64,000 nt of DNA from Sediminicola sp047612485 (GCA_047612485.1 JBLGAT010000006.1:4586-68585); one strand, 5' to 3'. Shown: positions 45,443-54,383, numbered from the stretch's first letter. The notes: a model not told the origin generated them from the letters alone. Made by a program: numbers and translations.

Positions 45443-45743
45443 ATTCTTAATTCATTATGGTATTCATATTTTAGTGCCAATAGCTATTGGCCTCTACTTT
45501 TACAAGGAGAATAGGTTTTGGGCCATATTGATTCTATTGGCAGGAATATTGATAGACCTGGACCATCTTTTGGCAAGTCCTATTTTTGATAGTACACGCT
45601 GTAGTATTGGATTTCACCCCCTACATACCTATTGGGCAATTATGATGTATATAGGACTCTCATTTTTTAAGAAGACCAGGATTGTGGGCCTCGCCTTATG
45701 CATCCATATTATTGCTGATACGGCCGACTGCCTTTTGATGTAG
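45435..45743 (+). CDS. DUF6122-family small membrane protein
   Basis: A 102-residue hydrophobic protein with about four membrane segments. Conserved-looking polar residues sit in GIHILVPIAIGLYFYKENR, LIDLDHLLASPIFDSTRCSIGFHPLH and CIHIIADTADCLLM; the D-x-D-H and H-x-L-H patterns resemble metal-dependent membrane hydrolases of the YdjM/LexA-binding type, but this is only a resemblance. Its stop codon directly abuts that of the convergent EEP gene (TAG/CTA). Confidence 0.8.
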   Translation: MLRFLIHYGIHILVPIAIGLYFYKENRFWAILILLAGILIDLDHLLASPIFDSTRCSIGFHPLHTYWAIMMYIGLSFFKKTRIVGLALCIHIIADTADCLLM

Positions 45744-46769
45744 CTATAATTTGATGGAGGCCATTACCGGGAAATGATCGGATAATTTAACGTCGTAATT
45801 TTTATGGGTCAAAACTTCCATTTGCCCATCTACCAAAATAAAATCGATTCTTAGAGGCAAAAACTTGAAATTATAGGTGCGACCATAACCTGAGCCCATT
45901 TCCATGAACGTATCCTTCATATCACCTTTTATATCATAATAGACACTGGAATATTGGGAGTTGTTGAAATCACCACAAATTATCTTTTTATGGGAAGTTG
46001 TTTTACTGTGATCCAAAACAATTCCGGCCTGTTCTTGTTGCTTTACAAATGAATTACTCAGCCTTTTTAGTAATTTTTGAGATTCTTCCCTACGTATGGA
46101 TCCGGGACGAACCTTTAAAGATTGGAGATGTAAGTTATAAATACGTACCGTATCCGATTTTACAACAATATCCGCAAATAACGCATTATTGCTGCTATTA
46201 GGAAAATCTAGAGACCCTTTTTCAATGATGGGATATTTGGAATAGATGGCCTGTATCACTTTATCACTATTAACCCCAAATTCAAAATTTACATATTTAT
46301 AAGCATACTGCTTAAAATCCTTACTCCTAATTTTTTCATAGTCGAATTCCTGAAAACAGACAATATCCGCATCTTCTTCCATAATAAATTCAACAATGTT
46401 ATCGCTCAATTGGGGGTTATTTTCCCTTGAATTACCGCGAAAAGACTGTGTATTAAAGGTGAGGACACTAAGGCTTTTTTCTACTGATTCTGGCGTGGAA
46501 TCAAAAAATTTAATAAAGGTTCCCAATGAAAAGTACCCTATGAGAAGTATCAAAAAAGACAACCAAAACTGTCTTTTACCATTCAACAACCAATAGCTCA
46601 AGAATAGTACGTTCACTGCGACCAGATATGGCACGGCGAGACTAAAAATAAATAGGAATGAAATTGATTGAAGGGAGATATGTGGCACTATACAGGAAAA
46701 CAACAGCAGCAAAGCCGCTATTGAATTCAGAAAAAAAACGAATTTGTTTACAATAGATAATTTTTCCAC
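45744..46769 (-). CDS. Endonuclease/exonuclease/phosphatase-family membrane protein
   Basis: A 341-residue protein with three N-terminal membrane segments (about 10-95) and an EEP-fold domain. LSVLTFNTQSFRG, DIVCFQEFDYEK (metal-binding Glu), IICGDFNNSQYSSVY and LRIDFILVD...LSDHFPVMASIKL give the catalytic D-N-D-H set. Members hydrolyse phosphodiesters of nucleic acids, lipids or sugars; the membrane anchor makes an extracytoplasmic or lipid substrate likely. Last gene of the mutL-rhomboid minus-strand unit, 8 bases after the second rhomboid. Confidence 0.9.
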   Translation of the reverse strand: MEKLSIVNKFVFFLNSIAALLLLFSCIVPHISLQSISFLFIFSLAVPYLVAVNVLFLSYWLLNGKRQFWLSFLILLIGYFSLGTFIKFFDSTPESVEKSLSVLTFNTQSFRGNSRENNPQLSDNIVEFIMEEDADIVCFQEFDYEKIRSKDFKQYAYKYVNFEFGVNSDKVIQAIYSKYPIIEKGSLDFPNSSNNALFADIVVKSDTVRIYNLHLQSLKVRPGSIRREESQKLLKRLSNSFVKQQEQAGIVLDHSKTTSHKKIICGDFNNSQYSSVYYDIKGDMKDTFMEMGSGYGRTYNFKFLPLRIDFILVDGQMEVLTHKNYDVKLSDHFPVMASIKL

Positions 46770-46777
46770 AATCGACC

Positions 46778-47659
46778 CTATTCTTTGCCTGCCTTGAAAA
46801 GAAAGTCCTTCTCCGATTTGGACAAGCTCTCGTAACCCGATTTGCTGATTTTATCAAGAATGGCATCTATCTTGCGTTGCCTGCTTTCCTTATTGTGGTC
46901 CTCTTTGGTATTTGCAGTGGATTTAGCCTTGCGGTATACCGTTTTCATTGGTGCTTTATTGGATTTTTTAAAGAGGCTGGACAAACGATCCAATAGCCTT
47001 GAAAATCCTTCTCCTATATCCTTTCCTTTCACCAATTGTCTCGCATAAACATACCCCAGAAGGGCACCTCCCAAATGCGACAAATGTCCTCCTGCATTAC
47101 CTCCGGTCGGAATCTGTATCAAATCTACCAAGACAAAGAAAACGCCGATGTACCATAGTTTAACGTTAAAAAAGACGATCCTTACCTCTTGGTTGGGAAT
47201 ATAGGTACACACAAAAATCAAAACAGCTGTTACCCCAGCCGAAGCTCCTATCAAAGAAGTATTTATCCCCAAAAACGCGGGAAATATATTATAGCTCAAT
47301 AGAAAAAGTAGCCCCCCTAAAATGACCCCTAAAAAATAGACATTGATGAACCTTTTGGGTCCAAAAAGGTTTAAAAAAATGCGCGCTGCGAAGTAAAGCA
47401 TCACCATATTCCAAAATATATGGCCCAACCCGGCATGAAAGAAGGAATATGTAATTATGGACCATGGTTGCAACAAAAAGTCAAAAAAATCTTTGGGCAA
47501 CTCAAACCACCTGATCAAAATATTTGGCGACAACTGAAGTAAGAAAGTCAGTAAGCCATTGAAAATAAATACCACCACATTAATTGCGATCAATTTTTCT
47601 GCAATGCTAAGTCTGGCAAACTGATATTTTAAATTTCCTGTATTCATAGCTAATCCCAA
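46778..47659 (-). CDS. Rhomboid-family intramembrane serine protease (second of pair)
   Basis: A 293-residue polytopic membrane protein. HAGLGHIFWNMVMLYFAARI marks the conserved His/Asn of helix 2, TSLIGASAGVTAVLIFV carries the catalytic Ser (GASAG) and AGGHLSHLGGALLGYVYA the catalytic His. A soluble C-terminal tail of about 80 residues is basic (KSNKAPMKTVYRKAKS) and ends with a helical EKDFLFKAGKE motif. It overlaps the preceding rhomboid gene by 10 bases, so both are made together. The substrates are unknown. Confidence 0.92.
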   Translation of the reverse strand: MGLAMNTGNLKYQFARLSIAEKLIAINVVVFIFNGLLTFLLQLSPNILIRWFELPKDFFDFLLQPWSIITYSFFHAGLGHIFWNMVMLYFAARIFLNLFGPKRFINVYFLGVILGGLLFLLSYNIFPAFLGINTSLIGASAGVTAVLIFVCTYIPNQEVRIVFFNVKLWYIGVFFVLVDLIQIPTGGNAGGHLSHLGGALLGYVYARQLVKGKDIGEGFSRLLDRLSSLFKKSNKAPMKTVYRKAKSTANTKEDHNKESRQRKIDAILDKISKSGYESLSKSEKDFLFKAGKE

Positions 47660-48393
47660 CGGTTTTTATTAAACTGGTTCTTCTTCCAGTACCACATCAT
47701 AAGAAACCCTATCAATGCACCACCTACATGAGCAAAATGGGCAATTCCACTTCCAAAGATAGCATAACCGGTAATCCCTGAAAACAAATCCAGACCTATT
47801 AAAACAGGAATGAAATATTTCGCCTTAATGGGAACAGGCACAAATATTAAGAAAAGCTCGCTATTGGGATAAGACATCCCATAGGCGACCAATATTCCAT
47901 ATATGGCACCCGAAGCTCCAACAGCAGGGGTATTATAAGCACTTAAAAAGTTGTCAACGGTACTTTTAGAGGCAAGGTTGTACCAATCCGGGCTATATTT
48001 ACCGCTCGATATTATCTCTATGACCTGGCTCCTCGTTATTCCTGAATTTACCAAAGCATCCATGCCCTCGTTAAAATAATAATAGTTCACTGCAGTGTGC
48101 AAGAGTGCAGATCCCAACCCTGCGGAGAAATAGAAAAAGAAGAATTTGTTCCTTCCCCACATCCGTTCCAAAGGTGATCCAAATGCCCATAGCGCATACA
48201 TATTGAACACAATGTGCATTAATCCCCCATGCATGAACATGTGTGAGATGATCTGCCACAATTCAAAATTTGCATTCTGCGGGAACCAAAGGGAAAACCA
48301 TTGATACATTTGATCGCCATACAAGGAGGTGGCCACAAAAAACATTACGTTAATTATAAGTAAATGCTTAATAGCATCTGTCAATCTTCCCAT
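47650..48393 (-). CDS. Rhomboid-family intramembrane serine protease (first of pair)
   Basis: A 247-residue rhomboid protease with about six membrane helices. HGGLMHIVFNMYALWAFG carries the His/Asn motif, TPAVGASGAIYGILVAYG the catalytic Ser in GASG, and GIAHFAHVGGALIGFLMMW the catalytic His. The HVGGALIGF context is the canonical GlpG-like form. It starts directly after the mutL stop codon and overlaps the second rhomboid gene by 10 bases. Confidence 0.94.
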   Translation of the reverse strand: MGRLTDAIKHLLIINVMFFVATSLYGDQMYQWFSLWFPQNANFELWQIISHMFMHGGLMHIVFNMYALWAFGSPLERMWGRNKFFFFYFSAGLGSALLHTAVNYYYFNEGMDALVNSGITRSQVIEIISSGKYSPDWYNLASKSTVDNFLSAYNTPAVGASGAIYGILVAYGMSYPNSELFLIFVPVPIKAKYFIPVLIGLDLFSGITGYAIFGSGIAHFAHVGGALIGFLMMWYWKKNQFNKNRWD

Positions 48394-50241
48394 TTATATA
48401 AATTTTTTATCAATGTCGTTTTCTGTAATGGTAATATATATTGTTTTGTTGAAAGGGCTAACCATGGATTCCTTGCAGGCAAACAGATCGTTCACCAATG
48501 CCAACTGGGAATTTCTATCCAGCACCTCCCCTGTCTTTACCGCCAAAGTCTTGCACAAGGTTTTTGATAGGATATCGGTCTGTGAAAAACCATCCCCGGA
48601 AACGTCCTGCTGGCAATCTGCAATCAATTGATCCAAAACCATCCCCACCTCACTTTCGGCCACCAACAAAGGAACCCCTGTAATCTCCAATACTTCCTTG
48701 TCCTTCTTTCCAAAACCAAACCCTATGGTGGCAAGACTTTCTTTTATCTCTTCTATAATCACCATATCCGAGCTGGAAAAGGATAAGGACAAAGGAAACA
48801 GTAATTGCTGGCTTACGGCCTCTTTAATGGTGATATTCTTTAAAAACTTCTCATAAAGTACGCGTTGGTGCGCCCTGCTTTGATCTATTACGATCATACC
48901 AGAGATAATGGTAGTGACAATATACTTTCGTCTTAACTGAAACGTGGTGGTGGTGGTCTCCACAATTTCCTGATGTCCGTCAAAAATGGAGCCCGTAATA
49001 CTGTCAGATTCAAAGCTTACGCTGGAGAAACTATCTTCTTTCCCAAGTCTGGATTCCAATCCCACATACATACTTTCCCATCCTTGCGTTTTCTCTTTTT
49101 GGTAGGTATTTTTAAAGCCTTTGTGTACCTCCTCCTTAAAAGGGTTGAATCCTGAGTCAACTACAACTTTGGGGAGTTCCGCAGTCCTATTCTTAAAGGC
49201 ATAGGGTGTATCCAGATTAAGGTCCTGATCAAAATCGAGTGCCGGGGCAACATTAAACTGTCCCAAACTATGTTTTACGGCAGATCTCAACAACGCATAC
49301 AAGGTATGCTCATCATCAAATTTGATCTCCGTTTTTGTAGGGTGGATATTGATATCAATAGAAGCCGGATCCACCTCCAAATACAAAAAATATCCTGGGT
49401 GATTTTCAGATTTTATAAGTCCCTCGAACGCCGCTACCACAGCATGGTGGAGGTATGGACTTTTTATAAAGCGGTTGTTGACGAAAAAATACTGCTCTCC
49501 CCTACTTTTCTTGGCAAATTCTGGTTTTCCAATGTAGCCCGATATGTTCACCACCTGTGTTTCTTCTGCTACAGGCACCAATTTTTCATTGGTCTTACTT
49601 CCAAAAATATTGACAATCCGTTGTCTATAATTGCTCTGGGGCAAATTGAACAATTCGCTCCCGTTATTGTAAAAATAGAAATGTATGGAGGGGTGTGCCA
49701 GGGCGACCCTATGAAACTCATCGGTGATATGCCTAAGCTCTACACTATTGGATTTTAAGAAATTTCTTCTGGCTGGAATATTAAAAAATAGATTTTTTAC
49801 GGCAATGGAGGTGCCTTTAGGAGTCACAATCACTTCCTGGGCCGATATCTTACTACCTTCTATCTTAATATGGGTACCTACTTCGGAATTGGAAGGTTTG
49901 GTTTGCAGTTCTACATGGGCGATAGCAGCTATAGATGCCAATGCCTCACCCCTGAATCCTTTGGTATTCAAGTTGAAGAGATCTTCTGCGCATTGTATTT
50001 TGGAGGTAGCGTGCCTTTCGAAACTTAGTCGGGCATCCGTATCACTCATACCAACACCATCATCCACTACTTGGATCAGGACCTTTCCGCCTTCTTTAAT
50101 AATAAGCTTTATGGATGCGGCTCCGGCGTCTATGGCATTTTCCATCAACTCCTTAACAACTGAGGCAGGTCTTTGGACCACTTCACCAGCTGCAATTTGG
50201 TTGGCAACATGATCGGGTAAGAGTTTAATGATATCCGCCAT
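48394..50241 (-). CDS. mutL: DNA mismatch repair protein MutL
   Basis: GHKL ATPase that couples mismatch recognition by MutS to downstream repair. The N-terminal motifs are all present: QIAAGEVVQRPASVVKELMENAIDAGA, DDGVGM and NTKGFRGEALASIAAI, then GTSIAVKNLFFNIPARRNFL. The 615-residue length is normal. In the C-terminal dimerisation domain the endonuclease-type DQHAxxERxxxE appears as DQSRAHQRVLYEKF, and I cannot find a clear CPHGRP, so nicking activity is doubtful. The ATG overlaps the stop codon of the upstream small gene by 1 base. Confidence 0.96.
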   Translation of the reverse strand: MADIIKLLPDHVANQIAAGEVVQRPASVVKELMENAIDAGAASIKLIIKEGGKVLIQVVDDGVGMSDTDARLSFERHATSKIQCAEDLFNLNTKGFRGEALASIAAIAHVELQTKPSNSEVGTHIKIEGSKISAQEVIVTPKGTSIAVKNLFFNIPARRNFLKSNSVELRHITDEFHRVALAHPSIHFYFYNNGSELFNLPQSNYRQRIVNIFGSKTNEKLVPVAEETQVVNISGYIGKPEFAKKSRGEQYFFVNNRFIKSPYLHHAVVAAFEGLIKSENHPGYFLYLEVDPASIDINIHPTKTEIKFDDEHTLYALLRSAVKHSLGQFNVAPALDFDQDLNLDTPYAFKNRTAELPKVVVDSGFNPFKEEVHKGFKNTYQKEKTQGWESMYVGLESRLGKEDSFSSVSFESDSITGSIFDGHQEIVETTTTTFQLRRKYIVTTIISGMIVIDQSRAHQRVLYEKFLKNITIKEAVSQQLLFPLSLSFSSSDMVIIEEIKESLATIGFGFGKKDKEVLEITGVPLLVAESEVGMVLDQLIADCQQDVSGDGFSQTDILSKTLCKTLAVKTGEVLDRNSQLALVNDLFACKESMVSPFNKTIYITITENDIDKKFI

Positions 50242-50534
50242 TAAAAAAACATGTCTATTTTACCATATTTTACAGCCGCATAGGCAAATATCAAAAGAAA
50301 GATGAGGATGACTATAAAACGAAGCCTTCGGTTTCGATCGCTCTGAGCACTTTTCACCGTTCTCCAATCTTCCCTGAAACTTTTTTTTCTGTAGCCAGAG
50401 AAATATTCCTGGTCCGGTTTTGCTTCTTTGGATTTCCTTAATTTTTCCAAACGTTCCTTGCGCTCGTTATAATAACGTGGTGAATAGTTATAGGATTTAT
50501 TCCTACTTAATTTAAAAAGCGAAGGGAGTCTCAT
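50241..50534 (-). CDS. Small hypothetical protein with C-terminal membrane helix
   Basis: I do not recognise a functional family. From the ATG at 50534 it is 97 residues: a basic, tyrosine-rich N-terminal half (LFKLSRNKSYNYSPRYYNER), a charged middle and a single hydrophobic segment near the C-terminus (LRFIVILIFLLIFAYAAVKYG). Homologues in relatives are sometimes labelled riboflavin synthase beta subunit because of the nearby ribH gene, but the sequence bears no resemblance to that enzyme. The start seven codons upstream would be TTG and is less likely. It is coupled to mutL by TAATG. Confidence 0.75.
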   Translation of the reverse strand: MRLPSLFKLSRNKSYNYSPRYYNERKERLEKLRKSKEAKPDQEYFSGYRKKSFREDWRTVKSAQSDRNRRLRFIVILIFLLIFAYAAVKYGKIDMFF

Positions 50535-50718
50535 ATTTATCTTAACTATCTCCAAAAGTACTGAAAATAGGGCAAAATGGTCGAATGAAGATGCTAAAAA
50601 TTGTTAACAACCTAGAAGGCTTGAATCATAGTGATTTGCCATGGAAATGAGATGCTAACGTCTAATTTACCTAGACTATTTAACCAAAGTAATATCACCA
50701 GATAACTATTTCTAAGAT

Positions 50719-51201
50719 TTAGTTGCCCAGGGCAGCCATCTTAATGGCCGCTATGGCAGCCTCGGAACCTTTGTTTCCGTGAACTCCACCACTGCGATCA
50801 ATGGCTTGTTGCAGGTTGTTATCGGTCAACACACAAAAGATAACGGGAGTATCCGTATTTACATTTAGGTCCTTTATCCCTTGTGCTGTGGCACTGCAAA
50901 CAAAATCGAAATGTTTGGTCTCCCCCTGGATCACGCTCCCAATGGCGATAACTGCATCAACATTTTGGGTAGCGATCATTTTTTTGCTACCGAAAATCAG
51001 TTCATAACTTCCGGGAACGTTCCAACGAACGATATTTTCCTTGATTGCCCCGCAATCCAACAATGCTTGCATGGCGCCATTGAACAAGCCTTCCGTTATT
51101 TCTGAATTCCATTCTGAAACAACAATCCCAAACCGAAAATTTTTCGCGCTTGGGATTGTTGCTTTATCGTATTCCGATAAATTCTTGTTAGCCGTGGCCA
51201 T
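50719..51201 (-). CDS. ribH: 6,7-dimethyl-8-ribityllumazine synthase
   Basis: Penultimate enzyme of riboflavin synthesis. The 160 residues show FGIVVSEWNSEITEGLFNGA, VRWNVPGSYELIFGSKKM, AIGSVIQGETKHFDFVCSATAQGI with the catalytic His of the ETxHFD loop, and PVIFCVLTDNNLQQAIDRSGG. These cover the substrate-binding residues of the pentameric/icosahedral fold. It starts 3 bases after the TPR gene stop, forming a pair; a 184-base gap follows downstream. Confidence 0.96.
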   Translation of the reverse strand: MATANKNLSEYDKATIPSAKNFRFGIVVSEWNSEITEGLFNGAMQALLDCGAIKENIVRWNVPGSYELIFGSKKMIATQNVDAVIAIGSVIQGETKHFDFVCSATAQGIKDLNVNTDTPVIFCVLTDNNLQQAIDRSGGVHGNKGSEAAIAAIKMAALGN

Positions 51202-51204
51202 TAT

Positions 51205-51969
51205 TTATTGTTTTTGGGACTTTCCGATAAAAACATCTATCGTTCTTGCCTCATCAGAAGCAGCATATTCATCCTTAATTCTTTGGAAGTATTCCAACGC
51301 CTTGTCATTTTCATTTAATTCCAAAGCGGTAATACCTGCCTTGTACAAAAATTTAGGGGCCGTAAAACTATTGTCACTATGGGCTACAGCTTTCTCGTAA
51401 TAGGAAAGTGCATCTTCAGGCTGGTTCAGTTGCATAAATGCATCCCCAAGACCTCCTTTGGCAAGTGCACCCAAGATAGCGTCATCAGAGGAGAAATCCT
51501 CCAAATGATTGATGGCCTCTTGATATTTTTGCATGTTCAAATAAGCCATTCCTGCAGAATAATTTGCAACATTTGCGGCCTTTGTACCATTGTATTCTTT
51601 GATAATATCCAAGAATCCATATTTTCCTTCTGCTCCATTCAGTGAAAGGGTAAACAATGAATCACGTTCTGTAGCGCTGTTCAATGCTTGATCGAAATAT
51701 TGCTGCGGATAGTACATTTCATTATCTGCACTGGCTTCATTTGGTTTCAATACAAATTGATTGTAGGCCAAATACCCCAAAACGGCTACAGCAATCACAC
51801 CAATAAAACCTAGAATGTAGTTTTGATTATGTGAAACCCACTCTTCGGTTTTGGAAGCACTTTCGTCCAGAGTACTAAAAACTTCCGCTGTAGTACTGTT
51901 CTGCTCATCCAATTCATTCTCTTCAGCTTTGTTCTTTGGTTTGTAACCTCTCTTATTGTATGTTGCCAT
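51205..51969 (-). CDS. TPR-repeat membrane protein (YfgM-like)
   Basis: A 254-residue protein: acidic cytoplasmic N-terminus, one membrane helix at about 51-71 (YILGFIGVIAVAVLGYLAYN), then a periplasmic domain with tetratricopeptide helices, for example ANYSAGMAYLNMQKYQEAINHLE, GGLGDAFMQLNQPEDALSYYEKA and YKAGITALELNENDKALEYFQRI. The layout is that of YfgM, an ancillary SecYEG/periplasmic chaperone partner, but TPR proteins are too generic to be sure. It heads the operon with ribH. Confidence 0.85.
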   Translation of the reverse strand: MATYNKRGYKPKNKAEENELDEQNSTTAEVFSTLDESASKTEEWVSHNQNYILGFIGVIAVAVLGYLAYNQFVLKPNEASADNEMYYPQQYFDQALNSATERDSLFTLSLNGAEGKYGFLDIIKEYNGTKAANVANYSAGMAYLNMQKYQEAINHLEDFSSDDAILGALAKGGLGDAFMQLNQPEDALSYYEKAVAHSDNSFTAPKFLYKAGITALELNENDKALEYFQRIKDEYAASDEARTIDVFIGKSQKQ

Positions 51970-51989
51970 TTTTATATTTATTGATCGCG

Positions 51990-51997
51990 CAAAAATA
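51990..51997 (-). promoter_or_regulatory. -7 element upstream of the TPR-ribH unit
   Basis: TATTTTTG on the minus strand, 20 bases before the ATG. A -33 box is not obvious (TTCG at about the right spacing). Confidence 0.45.
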
Positions 51998-52093
51998 AAG
52001 TTTTTATTGAAATCCGAAAGGTTATTTATTCGTTATTTTTCGATAATTTGCACGATACTTAGCTATTGAAAAATAAAATTGTCACCCCACGGA

Positions 52094-53173
52094 ATGTTTC
52101 TGAAAAAATTAACACTTATAAATTACAAGAATTTCAGCTCCCAAAACTTTGAATTTGACCATAAGATAAATTGTTTTGTAGGCCCCAATGGAATAGGCAA
52201 GACCAATATTTTGGACGCCATTTACCACCTGTCTTTCAGCAAGAGCTACTTTAATCCGGTGGCAACCCAAAATATAAAACACGGAGAGGATTTTTTTGTC
52301 ATTGACGGGGAATATGAAAAGGACGGCAGGGAAGAAAAAATTATCTGTAGCCTAAAAAAGGGCATGAAAAAGGTCGTGAAACACAATGGAAAGGCCTACG
52401 ACAAACTGTCGGACCATATTGGCTTTCTCCCATTGGTGATCATTTCGCCGGCAGATCGGGATCTTATCATTGAAGGCAGTGATACCCGTAGGAAATTTAT
52501 GGATGGGGTCATTTCCCAATCGGATAAGACTTACCTATCCTCATTAATGAATTACAATAAGGTTTTGGCGCAACGGAACTCCCTTTTGAAATACTTTGCT
52601 GCCAACCATACTTTTGACCGCACCACCCTTTCTGTCTACAACGAACAATTGAATGTGTACGGCACCGAAATCCACAACAAAAGGGTGGCATTCCTGGAAG
52701 CCTTTATTCCTATTTTTAGGGAACAGTACGAAGTTATTTCCGGGGGCAAGGAACTGGTGCACATCCATTATGACAGCAAATTATTGGACGATGGCCTACT
52801 TACTTTGCTGGAGGGCAGCCTATATAAGGATAGGGCCCTGCAATATACGACCGTTGGCATCCACAAGGACGACCTCAACTTAGAAATTGAGGGGTATCCT
52901 ATTAAAAAATTTGGCTCTCAGGGACAACAGAAGTCTTTTCTGATCGCATTGAAATTGGCGCAATTCAATTTTATAAAAAACCAGGCAAAAACTACCCCAA
53001 TTTTACTTTTGGATGATATCTTTGACAAACTGGACGAAAATAGGGTCGCACATATTGTCACCTTGGTGGATGATGATTATTTTGGCCAAATATTTATAAG
53101 TGATACCCACGCCGACCGTACGGAAGAGGTTGTAAAAACTATTCACAAGTCCTATAAAATTTTTAAATTGTAG
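52094..53173 (+). CDS. recF: DNA replication and repair protein RecF
   Basis: SMC-like ATPase that helps load RecA at gaps. The ATG at 52094 gives MFLKKLTLINYKNFSSQNFEF, the expected RecF N-terminus; a TTG five codons upstream is less likely. Walker A is FVGPNGIGKTNILDAIY near 32-48, the signature is KKFGSQGQQKSFLIALKLAQ and Walker B is TPILLLDDIFDKLDENR. The length of 359 is normal. It overlaps nothing and is followed after 1 base by a small lipoprotein gene. Confidence 0.95.
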   Translation: MFLKKLTLINYKNFSSQNFEFDHKINCFVGPNGIGKTNILDAIYHLSFSKSYFNPVATQNIKHGEDFFVIDGEYEKDGREEKIICSLKKGMKKVVKHNGKAYDKLSDHIGFLPLVIISPADRDLIIEGSDTRRKFMDGVISQSDKTYLSSLMNYNKVLAQRNSLLKYFAANHTFDRTTLSVYNEQLNVYGTEIHNKRVAFLEAFIPIFREQYEVISGGKELVHIHYDSKLLDDGLLTLLEGSLYKDRALQYTTVGIHKDDLNLEIEGYPIKKFGSQGQQKSFLIALKLAQFNFIKNQAKTTPILLLDDIFDKLDENRVAHIVTLVDDDYFGQIFISDTHADRTEEVVKTIHKSYKIFKL

Positions 53174-53174
53174 C

Positions 53175-53594
53175 ATGAGAACAATCCTGTCCATTTTCGC
53201 TTTTATATGCCTTCTAAGCTGTCAGCGGACCATTTCCGAAAGTGATCTCATCAAGTTAAACGGGTATTGGGAAATCAGCAAGGTGGAGTTTCCGGACGGT
53301 ACCACAAAAGAATACAAAGCCAACACCACTATAGATTTTATTGAAATGGCAGGTTTCAAAGGTTTTCGAAAAAAGGTACAGCCTTCTTTGGAGGGTACAT
53401 ATTTTGCAAATGATGATGCGGAATCCTTTTTGATCATTCAAAAAGGGGAAGCCTATGAAATGTTATATAAAAATAATTACAGTGAATGGAGCGAGCTACT
53501 GATGACCCTATCGGAAAACACCTTCTCGGCAATCAACAAGGAAGGCATCACCTATCACTACAAGAGGTACGAACCTATTAATATTAACGAATAA
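53175..53594 (+). CDS. Small lipocalin-like lipoprotein
   Basis: A 139-residue predicted lipoprotein: signal peptide with lipobox LLSC (Cys16). The body is beta-rich (KLNGYWEISKVEFPDG, FKKVQPSLEGTY-like strands, FLIIQKGEAYEMLYKNNYSEW), which suggests a lipocalin/calycin-type barrel, but I cannot name a family with confidence. It lies between recF and the DUF721 gene and shares a base with the latter (TAATGG), so all three genes are coupled. Confidence 0.8.
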   Translation: MRTILSIFAFICLLSCQRTISESDLIKLNGYWEISKVEFPDGTTKEYKANTTIDFIEMAGFKGFRKKVQPSLEGTYFANDDAESFLIIQKGEAYEMLYKNNYSEWSELLMTLSENTFSAINKEGITYHYKRYEPININE

Positions 53595-53890
53595 TGGCCA
53601 AAAGAAAGAACGACAATATCCCATTAAGTGAAGCTTTGCAAGAATTCATCAAGGTGAACAAATTGCAGAACGGCATGGATAAGGTCAATGTTCGTGAAGC
53701 CTGGGGCAATCTAATGGGCAACGGTGTAAACAATTATACCACTGCGATCGAATTAAGAAACGAGACCCTTTTTGTTTCCCTTTCCTCTTCGGTGCTGCGC
53801 GAAGAATTGAGTCATGGAAAATCAAAAATAATTACAATGATAAACGAGGAACTAGGCAAGGAGTTGGTGAAAAAACTGGTCTTGCGCTAA
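53594..53890 (+). CDS. DUF721/DciA-like protein
   Basis: A 98-residue protein with the DUF721 pattern: IPLSEALQEFIKVNKLQNGMDKVNVREAWGNLMGNGVNNYT followed by LRNETLFVSLSSSVLREELSHGKSKIITMINEELG. Proteobacterial members (DciA) help load the replicative helicase. Bacteria lacking DnaC/DnaI commonly carry such a gene. Position directly downstream of recF supports a role in replication. It shares its first base with the preceding stop codon. Confidence 0.85.
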   Translation: MAKRKNDNIPLSEALQEFIKVNKLQNGMDKVNVREAWGNLMGNGVNNYTTAIELRNETLFVSLSSSVLREELSHGKSKIITMINEELGKELVKKLVLR

Positions 53891-53892
53891 CA

Positions 53893-53928
53893 AAAAAAAG
53901 CCTACAAGAATTTCCTGTAGGCCCTTAG
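53893..53928. terminator. Bidirectional terminator between the recF unit and ndk
   Basis: AAAAGCCTACAAGAAATTTC-type hairpin: GCCTACA(A)G / C(C)TGTAGGC around 53899-53922, with A-rich sequence on the left and weaker T content on the right. It separates converging genes. Confidence 0.75.
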
Positions 53929-53945
53929 TATTCTATAATGATATA

Positions 53946-54365
53946 CTAGTAGATTTCTCTTCCCGCAAAATGAAAAGCACCTTCTAAAGCTGCATTTTCA
54001 TTGCTATCCGAACCATGCACTGCATTTTCTCCTATTGATGTTGCGAACAATTTACGAATAGTACCCTCTGCCGCGTCAGCAGGATTTGTAGCACCGATAA
54101 GTGCCCTAAAATCTTCCACTGCATTCTCTTTTTCCAAAATAGCAGCTACAATTGGTCCTCTGGTCATAAATTCTACCAATTCTCCAAAAAATGGACGCTC
54201 TCTATGGACGCCATAAAATTCTTGTGCGTCCCTTAAGCTCAACTGCGTATATTTCATAGCCGCAATTTTAAAACCCGCAGAAGCGATTTTTTCCAAAATC
54301 GCACCGATATGTCCATTCTCAACCGCATCGGGCTTAATCATGGTAAATGTTCTGTTTGTAATCAT
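53946..54365 (-). CDS. ndk: Nucleoside diphosphate kinase
   Basis: Transfers the gamma phosphate between nucleoside triphosphates and diphosphates. The 139 residues begin NRTFTMIKPDAVENGHIGAIL. The active-site His is in GENAVHGSDSNENA near 115-128, and RPFFGELVEFMTRGPIVAAILE is the standard substrate region. It is monocistronic, with its own clear promoter upstream and a hairpin terminator downstream. Confidence 0.97.
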   Translation of the reverse strand: MITNRTFTMIKPDAVENGHIGAILEKIASAGFKIAAMKYTQLSLRDAQEFYGVHRERPFFGELVEFMTRGPIVAAILEKENAVEDFRALIGATNPADAAEGTIRKLFATSIGENAVHGSDSNENAALEGAFHFAGREIY

Positions 54366-54383
54366 CTCTTTTTAAATTTTGCG

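Noticed and set aside
52079..52093. TTG start for recF five codons upstream
   Set aside because: The ATG at 52094 gives the canonical RecF N-terminus; the extension adds nothing family-like.
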